From NCBI GenBank assembly GCA_947474595.1, contig CANJIV010000002.1, positions 62,001-126,000 on the forward strand: 64,000 bases of DNA, in the 5' to 3' direction. The notes beneath the pieces are model-generated. The model was not told the origin of the DNA. It saw nothing but the letters and a program-made list of their open reading frames with translations, and searched no databases. Positions 54,072 through 61,579 of the stretch are shown here, one piece after another. Numbering within the stretch: position 1 is the stretch's first letter; every line of letters starts with the position of its first letter. The position numbers were made by a program, and so were the translations under genes. Origin of the DNA: Solirubrobacterales bacterium (GTDB lineage Bacteria; Actinomycetota; Thermoleophilia; Solirubrobacterales; Solirubrobacteraceae).

Positions 54072-54810
54072 GATCAACGAAGAGTCCCGCAGTGGAGGAT
54101 TGGCGAGGATTCGGCGCGCATGGGACGTCCTAATCACCGAACAGCGCCTAGCCGGTGGCGCAGCGGTCGCCCTCTTTCTAACGATGCTGTTGCCGTGGTA
54201 TTCGAAGAGCTACTTCTTTAACGGCAAGATCTCCGACGACAGCATGAGTGCCTTTGGAGCCTTCTCATTCGTCGAGGCCGCCGTGCTCTTAGTCGCTAGC
54301 TTTGTCTTAGTGCTGCTCTTTGCCCGCGGAGAGCGCAGGGCCTTTCACCTACCGGGTGGCGACGGGACAGTAATTATGGGAGCGGGAGCGTGGGCTGCTT
54401 GCTTGATCGCCTACCGCCTTTTTGACTTGCCCGAGGTGAAAGGAACGGCAAAGGTCGGCGCCAGCGTCGGCTTGCAGTGGGGGATCTTCGTGGCCCTTGT
54501 GGCTGCCATCGTGCTGGCGTATGCGGGCTGGTTAATACGCGGCGCTCACCGTCCGGAGCCGCCCCTACCTGCCGCCAGGCCCGACCCATGGATTGGAAGC
54601 GACTTCGCCGAGGATCGCACCGGTGCCACGGTCCGCGTTCCCCGCGACGCGATGGTCACCGAGCGGATCGCCCACGACCTCGAAATCGATGATCCACCAA
54701 CTCCTACGCCACCCCCCTCTTCTAACCCAGGAGGCCGCGCTCCACGGCCGCGCCGCGCGGGCCAACAACCTCCGGCTGGGCAGTCCCAGATACCCGGACT
54801 CGACGACTAG
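54061..54810 (+). CDS. Four-helix membrane protein with Pro-rich cytoplasmic tail
   Basis: A 249-aa protein with predicted membrane helices near 32-50, 68-90, 102-122 and 140-160, then a Pro/Arg-rich soluble tail containing a short repeated-looking acidic segment. It is unrecognised. ATG 54061 overlaps the previous gene by 11 nt. The four-TM/tail layout suggests a small membrane anchor or channel-like protein rather than an enzyme. Confidence 0.78.
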   Translation: MASEINEESRSGGLARIRRAWDVLITEQRLAGGAAVALFLTMLLPWYSKSYFFNGKISDDSMSAFGAFSFVEAAVLLVASFVLVLLFARGERRAFHLPGGDGTVIMGAGAWAACLIAYRLFDLPEVKGTAKVGASVGLQWGIFVALVAAIVLAYAGWLIRGAHRPEPPLPAARPDPWIGSDFAEDRTGATVRVPRDAMVTERIAHDLEIDDPPTPTPPPSSNPGGRAPRPRRAGQQPPAGQSQIPGLDD

Positions 54811-54813
54811 CCC

Positions 54814-55047
54814 TCAACCACCTTTGGCTATATAGACGCCCAGCGGCAGGACAAAGGTTCCAAGGAAAATCAAGCCAATGCCTAAGGCCACGGTGGTCTT
54901 GGACTTGATGATGTGACCGAACACACCAACCACGAAGCCGACCAGCATCAGCGCAATAAATGGCTTTGGATTCGCCCCGAACTCCGGAGTCGGATCGGGG
55001 AACCAATTAGCAAGGGTCGTCACCAGCACGGAGCGAGTATCCCCCAC
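54814..55047 (-). CDS. Small two-helix membrane protein
   Basis: A 77-aa protein with hydrophobic segments FIALMLVGFVVGVFGHII and TVALGIGLIFLGTFVLPLGV; otherwise featureless. The frame opens at GTG 55047 (alternative GTG a few codons in). Convergent with the four-helix gene (3 bp between stops). The intact length and hydrophobic pattern support a real gene, but function is unknown. Confidence 0.68.
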   Translation of the reverse strand: MGDTRSVLVTTLANWFPDPTPEFGANPKPFIALMLVGFVVGVFGHIIKSKTTVALGIGLIFLGTFVLPLGVYIAKGG

Positions 55048-55067
55048 AACCTATGCTTTAGCGATCA

Positions 55068-55973
55068 ATGTCCGCCCTGCCGACATCCGTCGAAGAGATC
55101 TCTACCGGCCTGCGCGAGGTCGGCTACCTGCCAGATAGCTCAACCGCACTCGTTGCCTATCTGGCCACCAAACTTGGCAAGCCGGTCCTCGTCGAGGGGC
55201 CAGCTGGCGTTGGCAAGACCGAATTAGCCAAGGCGCTTGCTAAGTACCTTGGACGCGAACTCGTACGCCTGCAGTGCTACGAAGGCCTAGACGAAGCCAA
55301 GGCTCTATATGAGTGGAACTACCGCAAACAGCTTCTGCGCATTCAGGCAGAGGGACGTGGAAGCGGCTGGGAAGACGTCCAAGAGGACATCTTCTCCTCC
55401 GAGTTTTTGCTTCAGCGGCCACTGATGACGGCGATCGCATCCCCCGAGCCGGTCGTGCTTTTGATCGACGAGATCGACAAGACCGACCAAGAGTTTGAGG
55501 CGATGTTGCTCGAGCTACTCTCAGACTTTCAGATCTCGATCCCTGAGCTGGGCAGAGTAGAGGCAACGACCCACCCCGTTGTGGTTCTAACCTCAAATAA
55601 CTCCCGTGAACTGACCGAGGCTCTCAAACGTCGCTGCCTATATCTCTGGCTCGACTATCCCTCGATTGAACACGAGCTTGAGATCGTGATGCTGCACTCA
55701 CCCGAGCTACCAGAAGTTGTAGCGCGAAAGCTCGTCGACGTAATCAGCCAAGTTAGGGAGCTTGACTTAAAAAAGCCGCCCTCTATCGCTGAGTCGATCG
55801 ACTGGGCGCGCGCGCTCCTACTGCTGGGCGCAGACGACATCGACCGATCAGTTTTCACTGCAACGATGAGCGTCATCATTAAGCACCGTACCGATCTCGA
55901 CATCGTCGCCGAACGGGTCGGGCTCAAGCTGGATGGGCCAGGCGATGCAGCGAGTCCAACAGCCACCGTCTAG
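55068..55973 (+). CDS. MoxR-family AAA+ ATPase
   Basis: A 301-aa MoxR-type ATPase. Walker [17 protein letters not shown] is followed by Walker B VLLIDEIDKTDQEFEAML and the MoxR signature VVVLTSNNSRELTEALKRRCLYLWLDYP (in parts). These act as chaperones with VWA proteins to insert metal cofactors or remodel complexes. Its 3' end overlaps the VWA gene start by about 41 nt (29 if the inner ATG is used). Confidence 0.93.
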   Translation: MSALPTSVEEISTGLREVGYLPDSSTALVAYLATKLGKPVLVEGPAGVGKTELAKALAKYLGRELVRLQCYEGLDEAKALYEWNYRKQLLRIQAEGRGSGWEDVQEDIFSSEFLLQRPLMTAIASPEPVVLLIDEIDKTDQEFEAMLLELLSDFQISIPELGRVEATTHPVVVLTSNNSRELTEALKRRCLYLWLDYPSIEHELEIVMLHSPELPEVVARKLVDVISQVRELDLKKPPSIAESIDWARALLLLGADDIDRSVFTATMSVIIKHRTDLDIVAERVGLKLDGPGDAASPTATV

Positions 55974-57342
55974 CACTCCCGGATTCACCGGGAGCATCCT
56001 TGCCTTCGGCCAAGAGCTGCGCGACGAGGGAGTTGCAGTCGGGACCTCAGAGCTGCTCGACGCCTATGCCGCCTTAGAAGAAGTGCCCTGGACGTCGCGA
56101 AATGACGTCCGCGAAGCGCTCTCGGCGACGCTCGCTAAGTCGCCCGAAGATCGCCGCGTCTTTGAGCTCGTCTTCGACCGATTCTTCTTCCGGGCTCCCG
56201 AGGCCCAAGCGGTGCGGCTCGAGGTCCGAGAAGGCGATGGCAGCGTGCGTCAGGGCGAGGCCGGGCAGGTCGATATTGAATCCTTGATAGCCCAGATTGC
56301 CGCCGCCCTACGCGACGGAGACGAGAGCGCGATGCGCGACTTGGCCCGCTTAGCTATTGCTGCATTTAGCCGTCAAGGCCAAGGCTCTGGGGTGATCGGG
56401 GTTGACGTCCAACGGATCCGACGTGCACTGGGCCTACGGGTAGAGCCACAGCCTGACCTCGCGCCCGATGATCCGCGTGCCGCTGGGCTGCCGCGAGACG
56501 CGATTAGACGGTTCGAAGAGATCCTGCGGCGCGAACTCGACCGCGCCTTAATCGAGCGCACACAGCGCCTCCCCCCCTCTCGACCCCTCAACGAGCTCGA
56601 CAGAGCCCTACCAAGCGGACAGCTCCAAGATCTCGCCGCCGTTCATAGAATTGTGATCGGCCTCAAGCGTCGCCTTGCTACCCAAGGCCAAGAGCAACGT
56701 GGATCCAAACGCCATGCCCACGTCGATGTCCGCCGCACGATGCGGGCCTCGCTACAGACAGGCGGCGTGCCCGTCGATCTGCGCTACCGCCCCAAGCGGC
56801 CACGTCGACCTGAGATCTATGTGCTCTGCGACGTTTCGACTAGCGTCACCTCAGCGTCGCTGTTCTTTTTATCGGTCCTCCACGCCCTCCATGACTCCTT
56901 CCGCAAGCTGCGTTCATTTGTCTTCATTGAGAGGATCTCTGAGGTAACCGAGATCTTCGAACGCGAACGCGACTTCAAGGCCATTCATGAAGCGATCGGA
57001 CGCGATGCTGGGGTCGCTGATGTCTCTGGCTACACCGACTATGGGCGCGTCTGGGAAGAGTTCCTCGTCGAGGTCAAAGACGATCTACATCCACGCGCCA
57101 CCGTGATCGTGCTTGGTGATGCTCGCACCAACGGGCGTGATCCTCGCGCTGAGATCTTCGGTGCGATCGCAGCTCGTGCTGGCCGTACGTTCTGGCTAAA
57201 CCCTGAGCCCAGGCTCTACTGGAACTACGGCGACTCCGTGATCTCGGCATACGAAGATCACTGTGAGGCCTTCGAGTGTTGGACTGTGCGTCAACTCGAA
57301 GAGTTCGTCAAGGCGCTAATTCAGCCGATTACCCCTGGCTAG
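55933..57342 (+). CDS. VWA (CoxE-like) protein partnering MoxR
   Basis: A 469-aa protein with a helical N-terminal half and a C-terminal von Willebrand A domain. The MIDAS motif DVSTS lies in YVLCDVSTSVTSASLFF, with Thr in SGYTDYG and Asp in LGDART. CoxE/MoxR pairs mature Mo-dependent CO dehydrogenase in some bacteria, but no CODH genes are visible here. ATG 55933 or 55945. A TPP riboswitch begins about 40 bp after the stop. Confidence 0.9.
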   Translation: MGQAMQRVQQPPSSTPGFTGSILAFGQELRDEGVAVGTSELLDAYAALEEVPWTSRNDVREALSATLAKSPEDRRVFELVFDRFFFRAPEAQAVRLEVREGDGSVRQGEAGQVDIESLIAQIAAALRDGDESAMRDLARLAIAAFSRQGQGSGVIGVDVQRIRRALGLRVEPQPDLAPDDPRAAGLPRDAIRRFEEILRRELDRALIERTQRLPPSRPLNELDRALPSGQLQDLAAVHRIVIGLKRRLATQGQEQRGSKRHAHVDVRRTMRASLQTGGVPVDLRYRPKRPRRPEIYVLCDVSTSVTSASLFFLSVLHALHDSFRKLRSFVFIERISEVTEIFERERDFKAIHEAIGRDAGVADVSGYTDYGRVWEEFLVEVKDDLHPRATVIVLGDARTNGRDPRAEIFGAIAARAGRTFWLNPEPRLYWNYGDSVISAYEDHCEAFECWTVRQLEEFVKALIQPITPG

Positions 57343-57383
57343 GGCCCGTAGAACCGACCCTAGTGCTAGCCTGAGCGCGCAGA

Positions 57384-57490
57384 AGGTATTAGGGGGGCTG
57401 GCGGGCAGGCCGGCTGAGATAGCGTCCACGGGAATCCTCCCCGGCGCTGACCCTTCGAACCTGTGGGGTAATGCCCGCGAAGGGAAACCT
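57384..57490 (+). promoter_or_regulatory. TPP riboswitch (THI element)
   Basis: Conserved aptamer blocks occur in order: GGGGGGCTGGC, GGCTGAGATA, GACCCTTCGAACCTG, GGGGTAATGCCCGCGAAGGGAAA. A possible P1 pairs AGGT (57384-57387) with ACCT (57487-57490), directly before the ATG at 57491. The SD-like GAAGGGA is the 3' strand of the conserved P4 stem, so ligand binding should block translation. It controls the downstream thi transporter. Confidence 0.95.
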
Positions 57491-58261
57491 ATGACGGCCA
57501 AAACAGTTGCCAAGCCATCTCACAGAGAAGTAAACGGCTCCGCCGAAATAAGCCTTAACGACGTCGCACGATCCTACGCCGGTCGCAACGGTCAGGTCCA
57601 AGCACTCGACGGTCTCTCTCTCCACGTTGGCGCCGGAGAGGTTGTTGCTGTTGTCGGGCCTAGCGGGTGCGGGAAGTCAACCCTCTTAGAGCTCGTCTGC
57701 GGCCTGCAATCGCCCGACCGCGGAACAGTAAGCGCGGGGCCTGCGGTACTTATGCCCCAGCGCGACCTGCTGTTGCCGTGGGCCTGCGCCTTAGACAACG
57801 CGGCGCTGCCGCTGCGGATCGCTGGCATGGGCCGTGACCAAGCGCGCGATCAGGCGCGTCCTCTCTTTGAGGCCTTGGGGCTCGAAGGCTTCGAGCGCTC
57901 CCGACCCGACGAGCTCTCTGGCGGAATGCGCCAGCGCGTGGCCTTCGTCCGTACCTTGATGTCAGGCAAGCCGATCCTTGCCCTAGACGAGCCCTTCGCG
58001 GGACTAGACGCGCTTACCCGCCAAGATGCCCAAGCGTGGCTGGTAGACGCCCTCACTGCACAGCCAAGGACCGTATTGCTAGTCACCCACGACGTTGAGG
58101 AAGCGGTAGTTCTGGCCGACCGTGTCGTGGTCCTCTCTCCTCGGCCGGGCCACCAGATAGCAGCCCTGCCGATCGCACTCCAAAGGCCACGCAAACGTAC
58201 CGACCCAGCACTCGTAGCACTGAGGGAAGAGGCATTGATCGCCCTCGGAGTCGATCGCTGA
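57491..58261 (+). CDS. Thiamin-precursor ABC transporter ATP-binding protein (ThiZ-like)
   Basis: A 256-aa ABC ATPase of the nitrate/taurine type. Walker A GPSGCGKSTLLEL, Q-loop LMPQRDLLLPW, signature LSGGMRQRVA, Walker B LALDEPFAGLD, H-loop THDVEE. The start is ATG 57491 directly after the TPP riboswitch. The riboswitch plus a ThiY-like binding protein suggests uptake of a pyrimidine thiamin precursor such as formyl-aminopyrimidine or HMP (inference). Confidence 0.94.
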   Translation: MTAKTVAKPSHREVNGSAEISLNDVARSYAGRNGQVQALDGLSLHVGAGEVVAVVGPSGCGKSTLLELVCGLQSPDRGTVSAGPAVLMPQRDLLLPWACALDNAALPLRIAGMGRDQARDQARPLFEALGLEGFERSRPDELSGGMRQRVAFVRTLMSGKPILALDEPFAGLDALTRQDAQAWLVDALTAQPRTVLLVTHDVEEAVVLADRVVVLSPRPGHQIAALPIALQRPRKRTDPALVALREEALIALGVDR

Positions 58262-59013
58262 TGCGCGCGTTTCTACTCGCGTTGGTGCTTTTGGTGGCCT
58301 GGCAGGCATACGCCAAGCTCGGTGGTATCGACGACTTCCTACTGCCAGCGCCGACCGAGATCGCCACGGCGATGTTCGACGATGCGGGGCTGCTCTGGAG
58401 CGACTTCCAGGTCACGGCGGCAGAGGTACTGCTCGGCATTTTGGTAGCCATCTTCTTGGGCGTCGCCTGTGCGCTGTCGATTCATCTCTCCCAAACATTG
58501 CGCCAGACCGTCTACCCGTTGCTAATCGCCTCTCAGACGATTCCGATTGTGATCATCGCCCCCCTCCTCGTGGCGTGGCTGGGGTATGACCTTGCCCCCA
58601 AACTCGCAATCATCGCCCTGGTCTGTTTCTTCCCCGTCACCGTCACTGCGCTTGACGGACTGCGATCAGTCGACCCGGAAGTGCGCAAGTTAATGCGGAC
58701 ACTCGATGCCTCGCGGCTCGAAGTTCTGCGGCGGGTCGAGCTGCCGTGGGCGCTCCCGGCAATCTTTAGCGGAGCGCGCATCGCTGTGACCGTAGCCGTC
58801 ATCGCTGCAGTTCTCGCAGAACAGGCAGGCTCTAGTCGGGGGCTTGGGCACCTCATACTCCAAGCAATCCCGCAGTTTGAAACCGCACGCGCGTACGCCG
58901 CCGTAGTCATACTGGCAGCGTTCGCAGTAGTCCTATTTAGCCTCCTGACAGCCGCAGAGCGCCTAGCGCTCCCCTGGGCCCATCGATCACAAGTAGAAGG
59001 AGAACGTTCGTGA
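58261..59013 (+). CDS. ABC transporter permease (ThiX-like)
   Basis: A 250-aa inner-membrane permease of the BPD_transp_1 family with about six helices and the EAA-type loop around LMRTLDASRLEVLRRVELPWALPAIFSGAR (in parts). Starts at ATG 58261, overlapping the ATPase stop by 1 nt (TGATG), and is itself overlapped by the binding protein (GTGA). Confidence 0.93.
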   Translation: MRAFLLALVLLVAWQAYAKLGGIDDFLLPAPTEIATAMFDDAGLLWSDFQVTAAEVLLGILVAIFLGVACALSIHLSQTLRQTVYPLLIASQTIPIVIIAPLLVAWLGYDLAPKLAIIALVCFFPVTVTALDGLRSVDPEVRKLMRTLDASRLEVLRRVELPWALPAIFSGARIAVTVAVIAAVLAEQAGSSRGLGHLILQAIPQFETARAYAAVVILAAFAVVLFSLLTAAERLALPWAHRSQVEGERS

Positions 59014-60029
59014 AGAAGTCCACCGCACTGCTAGCCGCAACCCTAATCTTGGCGACGCTTCTTGCGGCCGTCGGCTGCGGTGGCAAGCAGGATTCAACGT
59101 CACCTCCGCCGCTGGAAAAGCTTGATCTCGTCCTAGACTTCTTCCCCAACGCCGACCACGTGGGGATCTACGCGGCGATAGCAAACGGAGAATTTGCCAA
59201 AGTCGGACTCGATGTTACGCCGCGCGCGCCGTCGGACCCAGCAGCGCCACTGAAGCTACTCGCTGCCGGCCAGGCCGACCTCGCAATATCCTATGAACCC
59301 GAACTACTTCTGGCTCGCGATAAAGGCCTGCGGTTGGTCTCGGTTGGCGCTATCGTCCAGAAGCCGCTGACCTCAATAATCGCGCTCGGATCGGCAAAGA
59401 TTGGCTCGGCAAAAGACCTGACTGGCAAGACCGTCGGCACAGCAGGGATTCCCTACCAAACTGCCTATCTCAAGACGATCATGGAGCAAGCCGGAAGCGA
59501 TGCCTCCTCAGTGCGAGAGATCAACGTCGGCTTCAACCTCGTACCCGCGCTGCTCTCGCGCAAGGTTGCCGCCACGCTCGGTGGATTCTGGAACTACGAA
59601 GGCGTCCAGCTCCAGTTAGCCAAACGTAACCCGACGATCATTCCCGTAGATCAAGCTGGCGTTCCTACCTACCAAGAGCTAATAGTCGTCGCCCGCCAAG
59701 ACGACCTTCTCAAGAAGGGTGGCGCCAAAATCAGGCGCTTCATGAGGGCATTAGCGATCGGCTACGGCTCCGCGCGTACAGATCCGTTAAAGGCCACCCA
59801 ACAGCTCGTCAAAGCCAACCCAGACCTTGAGTTCAAGCTCCAGTTGGCCAGCGTGCGGGCGACCTTGCCGGTCTTCTTCCCAGCGAATTCCAAGCAGCCA
59901 TTCGGATGGCAGGATGGATCTCAGTGGGCCCGCTACGGTGCTTGGATGTTTAGCAACGGCCTCGTTAATCGCCCGCCTGATGCGGGCTCCGCTTCAACGA
60001 ATGAGTTTCTTCCAGGGGAAGGCCTCTAA
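59010..60029 (+). CDS. Substrate-binding lipoprotein (ThiY/NMT1-like)
   Basis: A 339-aa secreted lipoprotein: GTG start, Lys-rich n-region, hydrophobic core and lipobox ending AAVGC at about residue 23. The mature part has the NMT1/ThiY signature LDLVLDFFPNADHVGIYAA and GFWNYEGVQLQ. ThiY binds formyl-aminopyrimidine with an Asn/Trp-lined pocket; this is consistent but the exact ligand is inferred from the riboswitch. It is the third gene of the riboswitch-controlled operon. Convergent with the next minus-strand gene (17-bp gap). Confidence 0.93.
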   Translation: MKKSTALLAATLILATLLAAVGCGGKQDSTSPPPLEKLDLVLDFFPNADHVGIYAAIANGEFAKVGLDVTPRAPSDPAAPLKLLAAGQADLAISYEPELLLARDKGLRLVSVGAIVQKPLTSIIALGSAKIGSAKDLTGKTVGTAGIPYQTAYLKTIMEQAGSDASSVREINVGFNLVPALLSRKVAATLGGFWNYEGVQLQLAKRNPTIIPVDQAGVPTYQELIVVARQDDLLKKGGAKIRRFMRALAIGYGSARTDPLKATQQLVKANPDLEFKLQLASVRATLPVFFPANSKQPFGWQDGSQWARYGAWMFSNGLVNRPPDAGSASTNEFLPGEGL

Positions 60030-60046
60030 AGGCGATGCGGCGACTG

Positions 60047-60373
60047 CTACTTGCGGTCGATCAGGTGCACGTCGACTAGGAAGGATTTCGAGGCAACTAC
60101 CTGAACGGCATCGGCGGCCTTCTTGGAGCGTCGTCTTTTGCCAGAAGAGAGCTGGCGCGCGCTGCTCACGCGGCGTAGTACGACGACCGTGGCAGCACCC
60201 GCGACGAAGGTTGTCGCGGCAAGCGCGGCCGCCTGAACGGTTGGTGATGCTCCAAACCTTGGCGCTATCGCACGGCTCGTCGGCGCGGCAGGAACAAACT
60301 CCGACGACTCCTCTTGGGGCTGGCCGCCATCGTCAAGCTCTTCGGCACTGCCATTTAGGGTTGGTCCTGTCAT
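60047..60373 (-). CDS. Small one-helix membrane protein of unknown function
   Basis: A 108-aa protein with an acidic Ser/Pro-rich N-terminus, one hydrophobic helix (VQAAALAATTFVAGAATVVV) and a basic region SGKRRRSKKAAD; it ends with VDVHLIDRK. No known family recognised. It lies 18 bp downstream of the GNAT-like gene and in the same direction, so it may share its transcript. It could be a membrane accessory of that enzyme (weak inference). Confidence 0.68.
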   Translation of the reverse strand: MTGPTLNGSAEELDDGGQPQEESSEFVPAAPTSRAIAPRFGASPTVQAAALAATTFVAGAATVVVLRRVSSARQLSSGKRRRSKKAADAVQVVASKSFLVDVHLIDRK

Positions 60374-60391
60374 CTGGCGAGGAGTTTACCC

Positions 60392-61564
60392 CTAGCCGGC
60401 GGGAGCAGGTGGAAATGGTGGCGGATGTGGATGAGTGCTAGGCAGATCCACCCCGTAGAGGCGGTAGCGGCGGACAATCTTGCCTCCCATCGCCTCCATC
60501 CCTCGATTCATCGACCGGTTTGTCTCGAGTATCCAACCCATCTCACCACCGCTTTGCGGCGTGCGAGCAGCGGCTTCAAAGTGCATCTCATAGAAGCGAG
60601 CCGCAACCCCGGTGTGCTGATACTCGGGCTTGACGCCAAGTGCGAAGACGCGGATTCGATCGATCTTCTTTCGCCATCTGAGGAACTTAATCCAACCAAA
60701 CGGCAGGATCCGCCCCTTCATGTGGATGAGTGCTTGGTTGAAATCTGGGACGGTTAGCGCCGCGCCAACAACCTCGCCATCCCTACCCTCGGCGATATAG
60801 GCCCAGTTCTCATCGAGAAACGGCTTGAGCTCCTTGGCGTACTGACGGATCTCTGCCTCTGTGAGCGGAACGAACCCCCAATTCTTCTCCCAGGCGGCGT
60901 TATAGACCTCCAGAAAACGGCCAATTTCATTCTCGAGATCCGACTTGCGCATCGGCCGACAGGTGATGCCGTATTTGCTCTGGGACTCACTCGCCAGCCG
61001 CCAAATTATCGGCCTGACCTTCTCACGGTCACCGATGTAGAGCTCCCACATCAAGAGGTCCATGGCCTTATCTAGGCCCGCGCCTTCAATCAGTCGCGGA
61101 TAGTAGAGGTGCGACCAAGGGGTCAGGATGATCGGGGTCCGCTCGTGGCCTTCAATCAAGACTCCACACTCATCGTTAGTTGTGAAGTCCATGGGGCCGA
61201 CCATGCGATCACGGCCGCGCTCGGTTAGCCACGCCTGAGCCGTGCCGAGTAGGGCGGCAGCTGCCTCTTGATCGTCTTCGCATTCGAAAAATCCGAACAT
61301 CCCCCAGTCGTTGGACTGGAACTCGTTGAAGTTGCGATCGATCTGTGCGCTGATGCGGCCCACGACTCGCCCTTGACGTCTGGCGAGGAAGTACTCGGCC
61401 TCAGCGTGCTCGAAGAATGGGTTGTGCGAGCGATCTAAGCGCCGCTTTAGATCTAGGGTCAGCGGCGCCACCCAGTTAACCTCGTTACGATAGAGACGGT
61501 GCGGCAGCTTGATGAACGCGTTGAGGTCGCGCCTCCCGACGACCGGCCGAATCTCTAGAGTCAT
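60392..61564 (-). CDS. GNAT-fold N-acyltransferase, candidate bacterial ceramide synthase (YghO/bCerS-like)
   Basis: A 390-aa protein with a twin-GNAT layout: N-terminal signature FIKLPHRLYRNEVNWVAP, DWGMFGFFECEDDQEAA (in parts), GPMDFTTNDECGVLIEG, then a C-terminal GNAT half with the acyl-CoA loop VFALGVKPEYQHTGVAARFY and GWILETNRSMNRGMEAMGG (in parts). These features match the YghO/bacterial ceramide synthase (bCerS) family that N-acylates sphingoid bases. It is divergent from an alpha-oxoamine synthase only 15 bp away, exactly the enzyme that makes the substrate. Tail is Pro-rich. AGGG precedes ATG by 9 nt. The call rests on recognition without alignment. Confidence 0.78.
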   Translation of the reverse strand: MTLEIRPVVGRRDLNAFIKLPHRLYRNEVNWVAPLTLDLKRRLDRSHNPFFEHAEAEYFLARRQGRVVGRISAQIDRNFNEFQSNDWGMFGFFECEDDQEAAAALLGTAQAWLTERGRDRMVGPMDFTTNDECGVLIEGHERTPIILTPWSHLYYPRLIEGAGLDKAMDLLMWELYIGDREKVRPIIWRLASESQSKYGITCRPMRKSDLENEIGRFLEVYNAAWEKNWGFVPLTEAEIRQYAKELKPFLDENWAYIAEGRDGEVVGAALTVPDFNQALIHMKGRILPFGWIKFLRWRKKIDRIRVFALGVKPEYQHTGVAARFYEMHFEAAARTPQSGGEMGWILETNRSMNRGMEAMGGKIVRRYRLYGVDLPSTHPHPPPFPPAPAG

Positions 61565-61579
61565 ATTTCAGCACCCTAT

